This document shows, piece by piece, positions 7,087 to 15,577 of a stretch of 22,807 nt of DNA. The notes beneath the pieces were generated by a model, which searched no databases, was not told where the DNA came from, and saw only the letters and a program-made list of their open reading frames with translations. How positions within the stretch are numbered: position 1 is the first letter of the stretch; each line of letters begins with the position of its first letter. The stretch is from positions 1 to 22,807 of the forward strand of contig URRK01000006.1 of the NCBI GenBank assembly GCA_900550315.1, given 5' to 3'. Origin of the DNA: an uncultured Oscillospiraceae bacterium. Lineage in GTDB: Bacteria > Bacillota > Clostridia > Oscillospirales > Acutalibacteraceae. Both the position numbers and the translations under genes were made by a program.

Positions 7087-7882
7087 ATGCAAAGCCGAAA
7101 AATTAAGCAGTTAGATTTGCAAAACGAGGAAATTCGCGTAACCACCAAAACGGTTTACAGCTTTTACGCGCACCTGCACAGCTACTACGAACTGCTTTTG
7201 TACCAACCGTTTAAGGGGCAGGTTACGGTAAATAACCGCGCAATTGTAATGAACTCGCTTACGGCGGTTTTAATTGTTCCCGGCGACCTGCACAAAATTG
7301 AGGTGCAGCCGGGGCAAACGGCACGACTTATTAAATTAGAGGTTAACCGCAGTGCTTTTTTGGGGCAGCGGGAGCCGCAAAGCTCTTGTCTGCTGCAAAA
7401 TTTAAAAGAAAACAGCATAACGGCGCTTGCCTTTGAGCAGGCGTTGGCCGCAAAAGGCGACCCCGACTATTTAAAGCTGCTGATATTATTAATTTGCAAC
7501 CGCCTGCAAGCGTTGGGCTGCCGCATTACCCCGGCGCAGGAACTGCCCGGTTTTGCTCTTGCCTCGCGGGCGGCGGCCATGTTGCAGCAAGATTTTTCGG
7601 CGCCGCTTAGCCTTGTTGGGGTGGCAGAAACGTTAAGGGTAGTATTTATCTTTAACCTTTAAGAAAAATGTTGGGGTTGGCTTTTCGGTTTACCTAAACC
7701 GGCTGCGCCTGCAGTACGCCGCCGCCAAGCTTAGCGGCACCAACACCCCCATTACCGCCATTTGTTACGATTGCGGGTACCAAAACCTTTCGCATTTTTT
7801 AAGGAGCTTTAAAAAGCAGTACGGCGTAACACCGCGGCAGTACCGCAGGGGCACTGCGCCGCTGCAAAACAAAAAGAGTTAA
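7087..7882 (+). pseudogene. AraC family regulator, frameshifted in the first HTH
   Basis: Frame one (7087-7662) encodes an N-terminal cupin-like sensor (HSYYELLLYQ at ~31-40, PGDLHKIEV at ~65-73) and the beginning of an AraC DNA-binding domain up to LVGVAETLRV. It then runs into unrelated residues and a stop. The rest of the domain continues in another frame from 7643 to the stop at 7880-7882: YLSLTFKKNVGVGFSVYL, then ICYDCGYQNLSHFLRSFKKQYGVTPRQYRR. Family spacing expects three more residues (usually S-P-S) between the pieces, and only one base is present, implying a net loss of 8 bases near 7642. The intact protein would be about 268 residues. The ATG has GAAGGAG just upstream. Either the gene is inactive, leaving the hydrolase without its activator, or the assembly has an error here. 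Confidence 0.88.
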
Positions 7883-8143
7883 AGCGGCTTAGCAAGCAGC
7901 CTCCCCAAACAGATTTGCCCAACCGTGCTTGGAGGCAAAGCCGCGTTAAGGTTTGGTATTTGCCGGCCTAAGGTAAGCGCGTTTTGGTGCCTGCGGCGTT
8001 TGCCTTACCGGCTGTGCCGCAAGCTAAACCAAGTTAAATTTATTTTGTTTGCCTAAAGAAAAGCCCAAACACAAAATAAATGTTGAATTTTAAACTAAAA
8101 GCAAAAGCCTAAAATTAAAGCAAAAGCCTAAAAAAATATAAAA
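7883..8143. other. Structure-rich intergenic stretch
   Basis: No gene is supported. Arms 7884-7890 (GCGGCTT) and 7899-7904 (GCCTCC) pair with 7938-7944 and 7931-7936, forming a hairpin directly after the araC stop; no clear T run follows. Farther on, a TTTATTTT..GTTTG arm near 8039 can pair with CAAACACAAAATAAA near 8066. GCAAAAGCCTAAAA is repeated at 8101 and 8120. Confidence 0.4.
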
Positions 8144-8170
8144 GCCCGCCGTGCTGTTTGCACGGCGGGC
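8131..8170 (-). terminator. Terminator of the ispH-rpsA operon
   Basis: On the minus strand an 11-bp stem (8170-8160 pairing with 8154-8144, GCCCGCCGTGC type) with a 5-base loop is followed by TTTTATATTTTTTT. It lies about 75 bases past the ispH-rpsA stop codon. Confidence 0.9.
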
Positions 8171-8245
8171 GTGTTGGTTTTAAAGCTTAAAGCCTAACAA
8201 AACGGCTTGCAGCTTGGCTGCGTTAAGGGCGGGCCAAATAAATTT

Positions 8246-10312
8246 TTATTCGGCAGCTTCCTCGGTAGCCGGGGCGGCTTCGGTAGCTTCTGCCTGCGGT
8301 TCGGCGGCAGATTCGGCTTTCTCAGCGGCCGTGGCCTGCTCCTCTGCGGGAGCGTCCTCAATCGGAGCGTCCTCATTTAAAGCACGAATAGAAAGGCTTA
8401 CGCGCTTTTTCTCTTCGTCAATGCCAATAATTTTAACATCAACCTCTTGGCCGATTTTTAATTCGTCCTGCGGCTTTTCAATGCGGCGGTCAGCAATTTG
8501 GGAAATGTGGATTAAACCGTCTACTCCCGGAATAATGCGGGCAAACGCACCGTAGGTGGTCATGTTTACTACCGTAGCTTTTACGGTGTCGCCAACGCGG
8601 TAATCGCGCAGGAAAATTACCCAAGGGTTGTCCTCCGCTTTTTTGTAGCCTAAAGAGATTTTTTTCTTTTCGGTGTCAATGTCTTTAACATAAACCTCAA
8701 TGGCGTCGCCAACCGAAACAACCTCTGCCGGGTTTTTAATGCGCTGCCACGAAAGCTCAGAAATGTGTACCATGCCGTCTACCCCGCCAAGGTCAACAAA
8801 CGCGCCGTAGCCGGTTAAAGATTTTACCACGCCGGTGTAAACATCGCCAATGGCAACATTCTCCCAAAACTTTTCCTGCTGGGCTTTGCGCTCCTCACGC
8901 AGTACGGCGCGAATAGAGCCAATGACACGGCGGCGACGGCCAATTTCTAAAATTTTGAACTGAACGGTTTGGCCCTTTAACGGCTCCAGCGGCTCCCCGC
9001 GGGAGGCGGTTGCCTGCGAGGCCGGAACAAACACATTAAAGCCTAAGGCGTTTACAATTAAGCCACCCTTAATAATTTCGGTAACCTTGCCCTCTAAAAT
9101 TTCGTCGTTTTCTTTGGCGGCCTCAATCTTATCCCAATTGGCAATGTTATCAAAACGGCGCTTAGAAAGCATAATGGTGCCTTCCTGGTCGTTGGTTTTC
9201 ATTACAATTAGATCCAGCACATCGCCAACCTTTACGGCTTCGGTAAGCTTAACCGAAGGATCGTAAGAAAACTCCTCGGCCGGTACATAGCCGGTTTGCT
9301 TGCGGCCAATATCTACCTGAATTTCGGTGGGGCCTACGGCTAAAACAACGCCTTTTACCTTTTGCTCTGTATTTAAAGTGCTGAGAGAAAGCTCCAGCGC
9401 CTCCTCAAAGGACATATCCTCTGAAATTTCGGCGCCGATGTTCAGCCCCTCAGTGTTCTTAATTTCCTCTGTCATAGTTTCAATGACCTCCTTAATAATA
9501 TGCGCGGGGGTGGATGCGCCCGCAGCAACTCCAATGCTCGACGCACCACTGTAGCAGGCTTTGTTCAGCTCGGCCGCAGTTTCAACTAAATATGTTTGCT
9601 TACAATAGCGCTTGCTTATGTCGTAAAGCTTTTGGGTGTTGGAACTGTGCCGCCCGCCAATAATGACCATAACCTTAGATTGCCGGGCCAGTAAAGCCGC
9701 TTCGTGCTGCCTTTCGGCAGTTGCATTACATATTGTATCAAAAATTTTGGCCTTTGTACATACCTTTTTGAAAATTTTTTTTGAATTTTCCCAAATATTT
9801 TTATTGAAAGTTGTTTGCGCTACCACGCATAAGTCATTTTCAACAAAATTGTTGTGCAATGTTAATAATTTTTCAAGCTCGTCGGTATTGGAAAAAACAA
9901 AAAACGGGCCGTTAATGTGCCCGGCAATGCCCTGAACCTCTTGGTGCGCAGGGTCGCCGGCAATTAAAATAACCTTTCCCTCGGCCGAATTTTTTGAAAC
10001 AATTTGGTGAATTTTTGCAACAAACGGGCAGGTGGCGTTGGCAACCCCGCTGCAAACCTCGGCAGCCCGCTTTTCCACCGCGGCGCTTACCCCGTGAGAG
10101 CGCAGCACCAAAACCTCGCCTTTTTTTACCTGCTCCGGCTGCTCTACAATTCTAACGCCGCGTTCGGCCAACTCGTTTACCAGCTGCGGGTTGTGAATAA
10201 TTGGGCCAAGGGTGCAAACCTTTTGCCCTTGGTCTAACAGCTGCAAAACCATTTCTACCGCGCGGCGTACCCCAAAGCAAAAGCCGGCAGTTTTGGCTAA
10301 AGTAATTTTCAC
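8246..10312 (-). CDS. ispH: IspH fused to ribosomal protein S1 domains
   Basis: A 688-residue fusion. Residues 1-~283 are 4-hydroxy-3-methylbut-2-enyl diphosphate reductase, the last step of the MEP isoprenoid pathway. All three 4Fe-4S cysteines are present: Cys12 (GFCFG), Cys95 (ATCPF) and Cys195 (ICNAT), plus His40, His73 and His123. After an acidic linker come four S1 RNA-binding repeats (about 317-386, 404-471, 488-557, 574-643) and an Ala/Glu-rich acidic tail. This fusion is known in Clostridia, where the S1 part probably serves as or replaces RpsA. The start is the GTG at 10312: GGGAGG is 7 bases upstream and the upstream TTG at 10327 lies inside that site. GTG overlaps the plsC stop as GTGA, indicating translational coupling. 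Confidence 0.93.
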   Translation of the reverse strand: MKITLAKTAGFCFGVRRAVEMVLQLLDQGQKVCTLGPIIHNPQLVNELAERGVRIVEQPEQVKKGEVLVLRSHGVSAAVEKRAAEVCSGVANATCPFVAKIHQIVSKNSAEGKVILIAGDPAHQEVQGIAGHINGPFFVFSNTDELEKLLTLHNNFVENDLCVVAQTTFNKNIWENSKKIFKKVCTKAKIFDTICNATAERQHEAALLARQSKVMVIIGGRHSSNTQKLYDISKRYCKQTYLVETAAELNKACYSGASSIGVAAGASTPAHIIKEVIETMTEEIKNTEGLNIGAEISEDMSFEEALELSLSTLNTEQKVKGVVLAVGPTEIQVDIGRKQTGYVPAEEFSYDPSVKLTEAVKVGDVLDLIVMKTNDQEGTIMLSKRRFDNIANWDKIEAAKENDEILEGKVTEIIKGGLIVNALGFNVFVPASQATASRGEPLEPLKGQTVQFKILEIGRRRRVIGSIRAVLREERKAQQEKFWENVAIGDVYTGVVKSLTGYGAFVDLGGVDGMVHISELSWQRIKNPAEVVSVGDAIEVYVKDIDTEKKKISLGYKKAEDNPWVIFLRDYRVGDTVKATVVNMTTYGAFARIIPGVDGLIHISQIADRRIEKPQDELKIGQEVDVKIIGIDEEKKRVSLSIRALNEDAPIEDAPAEEQATAAEKAESAAEPQAEATEAAPATEEAAE

Positions 10313-10908
10313 GGTTTTTCCTCCCAAAGGGTGGTAATTTCGTTCATAATCATGCCGGTGGTGCGGCGAATTTTAGCGCGCTCGGTTTCCTCCGGCTCGG
10401 CCGTGGCGTTTAGGTTCAGCACCGGGCCAATGTGAACTGCCACCCGGCAAAAGGCCCTAGCCCGGCCGCTGCTGTACCGCAGGGAAACGGGTAAAACCGG
10501 GGCGCCGGTTTTTTGGGCAATTAAGGCGGCGCCGGCTTTGCCCCGGCCAAGCGTTTGGCCGTTGCCACGGGTTCCTTCGGGAAAAATGCCAAAAACCTCG
10601 CCCTTTTCTAAATAGCGGCAGGCCTGCTCAATGGCTTCTACATCCCCCTTGCCGCGCTGCACGGCAAAGCTGCCCAGTTTTTGAAACAAAAAGCGTGAAA
10701 CGGGCGAGCGAAACAACTCTGCCTTGCCCATGAAGTGAATGGTGCGGCGAAAAACAACGGCTAAAATAAAAACATCGGCAATAGAGGTGTGGTTGGCGCA
10801 AAGCACAAACCCGCCGTTTGGCGGAATATGCTCTTTGCCGGTTATTTTTAGCCGAAAAATTAGCCTTACAAACGGGTAGACCAACAGGCGAATAACGCGG
10901 TACAGCAA
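10309..10908 (-). CDS. plsC: 1-acyl-sn-glycerol-3-phosphate acyltransferase
   Basis: A 199-residue PlsC-type enzyme that adds the second acyl chain to lysophosphatidic acid, making phosphatidic acid at the membrane. It has the catalytic HX4D motif as NHTSIAD (His40, Asp45), the substrate-binding FPEGTR (109-114) and an N-terminal hydrophobic stretch for membrane association. The start is a TTG at 10908, with AAGGGGG 7 bases upstream; that site overlaps the stop codon of cmk. The gene ends with a GTGA overlap with ispH. The order cmk-plsC-ispH/rpsA is a common clostridial arrangement. The exact acyl donor cannot be read from the sequence. Confidence 0.9.
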   Translation of the reverse strand: MLYRVIRLLVYPFVRLIFRLKITGKEHIPPNGGFVLCANHTSIADVFILAVVFRRTIHFMGKAELFRSPVSRFLFQKLGSFAVQRGKGDVEAIEQACRYLEKGEVFGIFPEGTRGNGQTLGRGKAGAALIAQKTGAPVLPVSLRYSSGRARAFCRVAVHIGPVLNLNATAEPEETERAKIRRTTGMIMNEITTLWEEKP

Positions 10909-10920
10909 AAAAATTCCCCC

Positions 10921-11592
10921 TTAGCTTTTTTGCAGCTGTTGCCGCACGGTTTGCAGCAGCAGCGCAAAGGATTGCTCTAAATTTAAATCCCCGGTATCTA
11001 CCAAAACGGCGTCCGGCGCTTTACAAAGCGGGGCGACCGCCCGGTGCATATCGTTATAATCCCGCTGGGCAACGTCCTTTTCAACCTGCTGCAGCGGTAC
11101 TTTCTGTCCCTTTTCGGTAAGCTCCAGCCAGCGGCGCTTGGCGCGCACCTGAACCGGTGCGGTTAAAAATATTTTACAGCTGGCTTCCGGTAAAACAACG
11201 GTGCCAATATCCCGCCCATCCATTACAACAAAGTTGCTTTGGGCAATGCTGCGCTGCATTTCCAGCAAAAAGGCGCGCACCGCCGGCAGCGCCGAGCATT
11301 GCGAGGCCATTTGGGCCGCAGCCGGCGTTCTTAGCTCGGCTGAAACAACAGTGCCGTCCAGCAGCACCTGTTGATCGCCGTTTTGGTGCCGCATGGAAAC
11401 CGTGGTGTTTTTTAAAACCTCGGCAACGGCAGCTTCGCTTTCGCAGGTAACGCCCGTGTTTAAAAGCTTTAGGCCTACGGCGCGGTACAAAGCCCCGGTA
11501 TCTACATAAATGCAGCCCAGCTCCCGGGCCAACATTTTTGCCAGCGTGCTTTTGCCGGCTCCGGCCGGCCCGTCTATTGCAATTGCTTTCAT
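10921..11592 (-). CDS. cmk: Cytidylate kinase
   Basis: A 223-residue nucleoside monophosphate kinase phosphorylating CMP and dCMP with ATP. The P-loop GPAGAGKST is at residues 8-16, VDTGALYRA at ~30-38, the DGRDIGT motif at 125-131 and AKRRW..L at ~153-159, all as in bacterial Cmk, and the length is normal. The ATG has GGAG 7 bases upstream. It lies 16 bases after the flavoprotein gene and 12 bases before plsC, so it is in the middle of one leftward operon. Confidence 0.95.
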   Translation of the reverse strand: MKAIAIDGPAGAGKSTLAKMLARELGCIYVDTGALYRAVGLKLLNTGVTCESEAAVAEVLKNTTVSMRHQNGDQQVLLDGTVVSAELRTPAAAQMASQCSALPAVRAFLLEMQRSIAQSNFVVMDGRDIGTVVLPEASCKIFLTAPVQVRAKRRWLELTEKGQKVPLQQVEKDVAQRDYNDMHRAVAPLCKAPDAVLVDTGDLNLEQSFALLLQTVRQQLQKS

Positions 11593-11608
11593 ATTCCTTC
11601 TCCAAAAT

Positions 11609-12847
11609 CTAAAAATTTAAGCCCTTGGCGGCGCAGTAGCCGGTAGCAAAGGCAATTTGCAAATTAAATCCGCCGGTAAAACCGTCAACATCCAGCAGCT
11701 CGCCGGCAAAGTAAAGCCCGTTTATAAGCTTAGACTGCATGGTTTTGGGGTCAACCTCTTTTACGCTAACGCCGCCGCGGGTAATAACCGCCTGCTCTAA
11801 CTCGCCAAAGCCGGTAATATGTAAAGGCAGCGCCTTAACGGCTGCGGCCAGCGCAGCGCGCTGCGGCTTTGTAACAGCGTTTGCTTTGAAAGAGGGGGGC
11901 AGGTGTGCCGCCTTTAAAACCGGGGGAATAACCTTTTGCGGCAGCAGGTGGGTTAAAATGTTGCCAAGGTCTTTGTTGGGCTCGGCGTCAAAATCCCGCT
12001 GTAGGCGCTTTTCCAGCTGCGGGGGCTGTAACGCGGGTTTAAAATCTAACACGGCCAATGCGCCCTCGGCCGTTTGCCCCCGCATGGCCGAGGAGGCGCT
12101 AAGCACCAGCGGCCCCGAAATGCCGGTGTGGGTAAATAAAAGCTCCCCTTGCTCGCTGTAGCAGGGTTTTTTGGCCCCCTGTTCGGTAACGGTCAGCTTA
12201 ACATTTTTTAAGGTCAGCCCGGCGGCGTAGCTGCAAAATTCCTCTAAAACGGTTAGCCCGGTTAAAGCGGCGCGCGGGGGCAAAACCGTGTGCCCCAGCT
12301 TTGCGGCAATGGCAAAGCCATCCCCGGTGGAGCCGGTTGTGGGGTAAGAAAAACCGCCGGTTGCCAAAACAATTTGGCTGCAGGGGTAAAATTGGCCGGT
12401 TTGGCTTGTAAACCCGGCAACCGCCCCGTTTTGTACCGTAATTTGTTTGGCGGCAGCTTGCACAAAGCGCACGCCCGCCTTTTTGGCGGTGTTTACTAAG
12501 GCGTCGGCAATATCCATGGCTTTTTCCGAACGTGGAAATACCCGGTTGCCGCGCTCGGTTTTTAAAGGCACGCCGGCTTTTTCAAAAAACAAAACGGTTT
12601 TTTCGGCATCAAACGCCGAAAAAGCGGAATATAAAAACCGGCCGTTGTGCGGTACATGGGCAATAAGGCCGGCGGTATCGGTAGCGTTGGTTACATTGCA
12701 GCGGCCCTTGCCGGTTACCAAAATTTTTCTTGCCGGGCGGGGCATTTTTTCAAAAACCGTTACGGTAAATCCGCGCTCAGCCGCCGTGCAGGCGGCCATT
12801 AACCCGGCGGCGCCGCCGCCAATAATTGCAACTTGCTGTTTCTTCAT
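11609..12847 (-). CDS. BaiN/YhiN family NAD(P)/FAD-dependent oxidoreductase
   Basis: A 412-residue flavoprotein of the HI0933 (YhiN/BaiN) family. The N-terminal Rossmann motif is VAIIGGGAAG (residues 6-15). The family signature GKGRCNVTN follows at 46-54, a second nucleotide-binding segment LATGGFSYPTTGSTGDG lies near 160-180, and the C-terminal FAD contact GLYFAGELLDVDGFTGGFN near 382-400. Its reaction is not known in general; one relative was proposed to act on bile-acid intermediates, but that cannot be transferred here. The gene is first in the cmk-plsC-ispH group, an arrangement seen widely in Clostridia. The ATG is preceded by a weak AAGAGAGAG site. Confidence 0.88.
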   Translation of the reverse strand: MKKQQVAIIGGGAAGLMAACTAAERGFTVTVFEKMPRPARKILVTGKGRCNVTNATDTAGLIAHVPHNGRFLYSAFSAFDAEKTVLFFEKAGVPLKTERGNRVFPRSEKAMDIADALVNTAKKAGVRFVQAAAKQITVQNGAVAGFTSQTGQFYPCSQIVLATGGFSYPTTGSTGDGFAIAAKLGHTVLPPRAALTGLTVLEEFCSYAAGLTLKNVKLTVTEQGAKKPCYSEQGELLFTHTGISGPLVLSASSAMRGQTAEGALAVLDFKPALQPPQLEKRLQRDFDAEPNKDLGNILTHLLPQKVIPPVLKAAHLPPSFKANAVTKPQRAALAAAVKALPLHITGFGELEQAVITRGGVSVKEVDPKTMQSKLINGLYFAGELLDVDGFTGGFNLQIAFATGYCAAKGLNF

Positions 12848-13237
12848 AAAAACTCTCTCTTACCAATAAAATAAACGCAAAGGTCCGGGCCGTAAAAACA
12901 TTTGACGCAAAAAAAACAATGCGGCCAAGGCAGCCGCAGCAAAAGTTCCCGAAGCAAAATTAACCGGAATAAAAGAGGACCGCGGCAAGGACTCAGCCCA
13001 AAAGCCCCAAAATAAGGCTTTGAAAAATAGCTTTGAAAAATAGCTTTGAAAAATAGCTTTGAAAAATAGCTCTGGAAAATAGCCCCGGAAAAGGGCGGCA
13101 CAACAAAAAGCCGTTTGGCAGCCAACAGGGCTGCCGCACAAATAATAAGGGCAAATTAAAGAATAATAAAGAAAAGAATTATAAAGGCGCAATAAAAAAA
13201 CGAAAGCTTCCATTTTGCCCGTTCGGCGGGGGATGCG
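12848..13237. other. Intergenic stretch upstream of the flavoprotein operon
   Basis: No convincing gene is present. On the minus strand a TATAAT lies at 13183-13178 without a clear -35, and could start the flavoprotein operon with a leader of about 320 bases. The leader region includes the 13-bp tandem array at 13017-13094. Open frames on the minus strand here exist because the repeat has no stops and are not considered coding. Confidence 0.5.
13017..13094. repeat. 13-bp tandem repeat array
   Basis: Four exact head-to-tail copies of GCTTTGAAAAATA (13017-13068) are followed by a copy with two changes (13069-13081) and a more degenerate sixth unit (13082-13094). The pattern of perfect units decaying on one side suggests recent slippage expansion at the left end. 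Confidence 0.93.
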
Positions 13238-13765
13238 CTATTTTTTTAACATTCGGCTTATCGTGCGGTGAAAGCGGTTAAAATAAAGCGGCGCCAGCTG
13301 GCCCAGCAGCCGGTCGTAAAGCAAAAACACCGCGTTGGCCGCCAACCAAAATACAATAAGGGCCGCCCGGCCCAGGCCGGCTAAATCGCTGTAGGTAACG
13401 CCAAACACAAAGGTAGAAAGCAGGTACACCACCAGCAGGCTTACCTGAAAGCCCAAAAGCTTGCAGCCGTACTCTAAAACGCGGTTTGGCAGCTTTTCGT
13501 ACAGCGCTTTTAAAATAGGGTAAAAGCCAACAACAAAGGTGTAAACCAGCTTACATTCCGGCTCGCAAAAAATCATTACCGGTAAAACCGAGGCTAAATA
13601 AACCAAAAGGCCGTAAAGCCGGCCGCACTCCAACACCGCAACCATAACGGCCAGCGAGGCCACGCAGGGCACGGCGTAGGTAAGGTAGGGAAAGTACCCC
13701 ATTAGCATTAAAACTGTTGCCAAGGCGGCTAACATTCCGCCAAAGGCAATTTTTTTTGTTTTCAA
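13238..13765 (-). CDS. Multi-pass membrane protein, ECF S-component-like
   Basis: A 175-residue integral membrane protein with about five hydrophobic segments, beginning KKIAFGGMLAAL. That opening is typical of small ECF-transporter substrate-binding (S) components and related clostridial membrane proteins. A polar segment CEPECKLVYTFVVGFYPILKAL lies in the middle. I cannot name a substrate and it may not be a transporter. The start is a TTG at 13765 with AGGTG 7 bases upstream. It begins 24 bases after the DnaJ-like gene on the same strand and is probably in one operon with it and the DUF5685 gene. Confidence 0.7.
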   Translation of the reverse strand: MKTKKIAFGGMLAALATVLMLMGYFPYLTYAVPCVASLAVMVAVLECGRLYGLLVYLASVLPVMIFCEPECKLVYTFVVGFYPILKALYEKLPNRVLEYGCKLLGFQVSLLVVYLLSTFVFGVTYSDLAGLGRAALIVFWLAANAVFLLYDRLLGQLAPLYFNRFHRTISRMLKK

Positions 13766-13789
13766 CAGTAAACACCTGCCTGGCTAAAA

Positions 13790-14389
13790 TCAGCAGCAGC
13801 GAATTAAATCGCCGCCCATGCACTCGCAGCAGCAATCGGCACACAAAAGGCCCTGGCAAACATCGCAGGCGCTGCAGCCGCCCATATTGTCGCCCGTGCG
13901 GTACGGGTTTTGCCCAAACCCGCCGGCGTAGCGGTTCATGCGGTTCAGCGCTTCGCGGTATTCGGCGTTGCCGGGTTCCATTCGGCAGGCGGTGGAAAAG
14001 CTGGTAAAGGCGTTATCAAACCAGCCGCGGCGATATTGCACCGAGCCGTTTAAAAAGTACCATTCGGCGTCCCGCCGTTCGGGGGTCACGCCGTCTAAAA
14101 GCTCTTGCGCCTCCTCCAGCCGGCCTTGCAAAATCAGGGTGCGAATGTCGGGAAAATTAGAGGTTCGGCCGCTGCCCGCAGCAGTGTTGCCGCCCCCGCG
14201 GCGCGCGTTCATAATTGCGTCGTACGCTTCGTTAATTTCCTGCATTTTTTCTTGCGCCAAGTCGGCCATTGGGCTGTCGGCGTAATGGTCGGGGTGGTAC
14301 TTTTTAGCCAGCTCGCGGTAGGCTTTTTTAACTTCCTCATCGGTGGCGGTTGACTGAATACCCAGTACGGAATACGGATCCTTGGTCAT
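13790..14389 (-). CDS. DnaJ-domain protein with Cys-rich C-terminus
   Basis: A 199-residue co-chaperone-like protein. Residues 4-65 are a J domain with the HPD motif at 32-34, which would stimulate an Hsp70 (DnaK) partner. Residues ~80-155 look like two TPR helix pairs (ILQGRLEEAQELLDG, then RGWFDNAFTSFSTACRMEPGNAEYREAL). The last 28 residues hold ten cysteines (172, 175, 178, 183, 186, 187, 188, 190, 198, 199), probably a metal-binding tail. It lacks the G/F and client domains of DnaJ, so it is not the housekeeping copy. The ATG has AAGGAG 8 bases upstream and overlaps the DUF5685 stop as ATGA. Confidence 0.85.
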   Translation of the reverse strand: MTKDPYSVLGIQSTATDEEVKKAYRELAKKYHPDHYADSPMADLAQEKMQEINEAYDAIMNARRGGGNTAAGSGRTSNFPDIRTLILQGRLEEAQELLDGVTPERRDAEWYFLNGSVQYRRGWFDNAFTSFSTACRMEPGNAEYREALNRMNRYAGGFGQNPYRTGDNMGGCSACDVCQGLLCADCCCECMGGDLIRCC

Positions 14390-15252
14390 TTTAAATTCTC
14401 CTTAAACAGGTGCGTGGTGCTGTTTTGCAGCCCCAGGTAAATAATGTTACCTAAAATATTTTTAAACCGTTTTATTTCAATCAGCTCAAAGGCCTCGGCC
14501 GCACCGGCCGCGCTAATGTTTAAAAGCGGCAGCATACGGGCCTTTAGCGGCTGTAATTCAACCCCGCCGGAAAATTCCTCTGCCAAAGGGTTAAACCGGT
14601 TTTGTTTTAAATCCTTTTTTAAATCGGCGGCGGCGTCCATTAAGTAGATCCAGCGGCCCATGCAGTAGCCTAAGCGCTGCAAAGCACGGGATTCCTGCTC
14701 TTTGGGATCGCAGGCCGCAAACAAAGCCGAAAGCATTTGGGCGGTAGGCTCTGCGGCGGCGTCTACCCCGGGGCTTTTTTGCCGCTCTACCTGCTGCTGC
14801 GCGGTAATGTACGCGGCAATTTTTTGCGCTAAATGCGGAAAATCGGCAGCGGCCTTATGGTGCGCCTTTTTAAAAAACAGCCGCAAAAAGCGGTAAAAAA
14901 GAGCTTTTAGGGGCCCTTCGTCGGTAATATTATCGCCAAGCTTGTAGTAAATTAACAGTACGCTGGCGGCGGCCGGTAGGGCTAAATCGGTGCTGTTTTT
15001 GCCGCCTTGGGCTAAGTAGCTGCACCTTTTTAAAGGGTTGCAAACACAGCGCTTTTTTTCAAGACAAATGGGAAGATCCCGCAATGAAAGCTGCAGCAGC
15101 GCCAAAAAGGTTAGGTCGTAGCTTAAAGTAAGCCGCAGCACCCGCCCGTAGCGGCGCCCAATTTCTTTACAAAGGGAGCAGTAAACAGCCTTGTAAGCGT
15201 CAAACTCCTTAAACCGCAGCTCCGGCTTATACGGTCGAACATACCCGAACAA
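14386..15252 (-). CDS. DUF5685 family protein
   Basis: A 288-residue protein beginning MFGYVRPYKPELRFKEFDAYKAVYCSLCKEIG, the hallmark of DUF5685. Cysteines at 25, 28, 63, 69, 71 and 77 could bind a metal. The rest is mainly helical, with GRWIYLMDAAADLKKDLKQNRFNPL near 200-225, a pattern recalling prenyl-synthase-like helical folds with a D-rich segment. Function is unknown. I choose the TTG at 15252 because GGGAGGGG lies 5 bases upstream and the family starts with MFGYVRP; an earlier TTG at 15267 falls just before that site. The gene overlaps the DnaJ-like gene by 4 bases, so the two products are probably made together. Confidence 0.82.
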   Translation of the reverse strand: MFGYVRPYKPELRFKEFDAYKAVYCSLCKEIGRRYGRVLRLTLSYDLTFLALLQLSLRDLPICLEKKRCVCNPLKRCSYLAQGGKNSTDLALPAAASVLLIYYKLGDNITDEGPLKALFYRFLRLFFKKAHHKAAADFPHLAQKIAAYITAQQQVERQKSPGVDAAAEPTAQMLSALFAACDPKEQESRALQRLGYCMGRWIYLMDAAADLKKDLKQNRFNPLAEEFSGGVELQPLKARMLPLLNISAAGAAEAFELIEIKRFKNILGNIIYLGLQNSTTHLFKENLK

Positions 15253-15267
15253 TGCCGCCCCTCCCAA

Positions 15268-15577
15268 AAATATATTTACCCTTATTTTACTGCATTTGCG
15301 CCAAAAAAAATTGAATAATGTGTAAATATTTAAAGGGGTGCCGCCTAATTTTAAGGCGCGGCGCTTTGGCGGCGCGCTTTTGGGCCTACCGGGGCGTAAA
15401 ATTTCCTGTTAAGCGCGTTTGCCCGGCGGGGGATAAACGCCAAAACCCCACGGGCTTACCTTTGGGGCAAATTTAAATCACCTTTTGCCTGCCCCAAACG
15501 CCAAGCAGCAGCCAACCTGCAGGGCTTTAAATTCCGCTTGCCAAGGTTTTTACCAATTAGCAGGGGAGCGCAAGGCG
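15268..15577. other. Intergenic stretch upstream of DUF5685
   Basis: No gene is supported. A TAAAAT lies on the minus strand at 15289-15284 and may be the DUF5685 -10, without a good -35. The remainder is G/C-rich with no clear motif until the hydrolase-like fragment begins. Confidence 0.4.

Noticed and set aside
13017..13094. CRISPR array
   Set aside because: The units are contiguous 13-bp tandem repeats without spacers.
12844..13213. Two overlapping minus-strand open frames of 93 and 117 residues
   Set aside because: They read through the 13-bp tandem array, which is open in all frames, have poor start sites and show no domain pattern.
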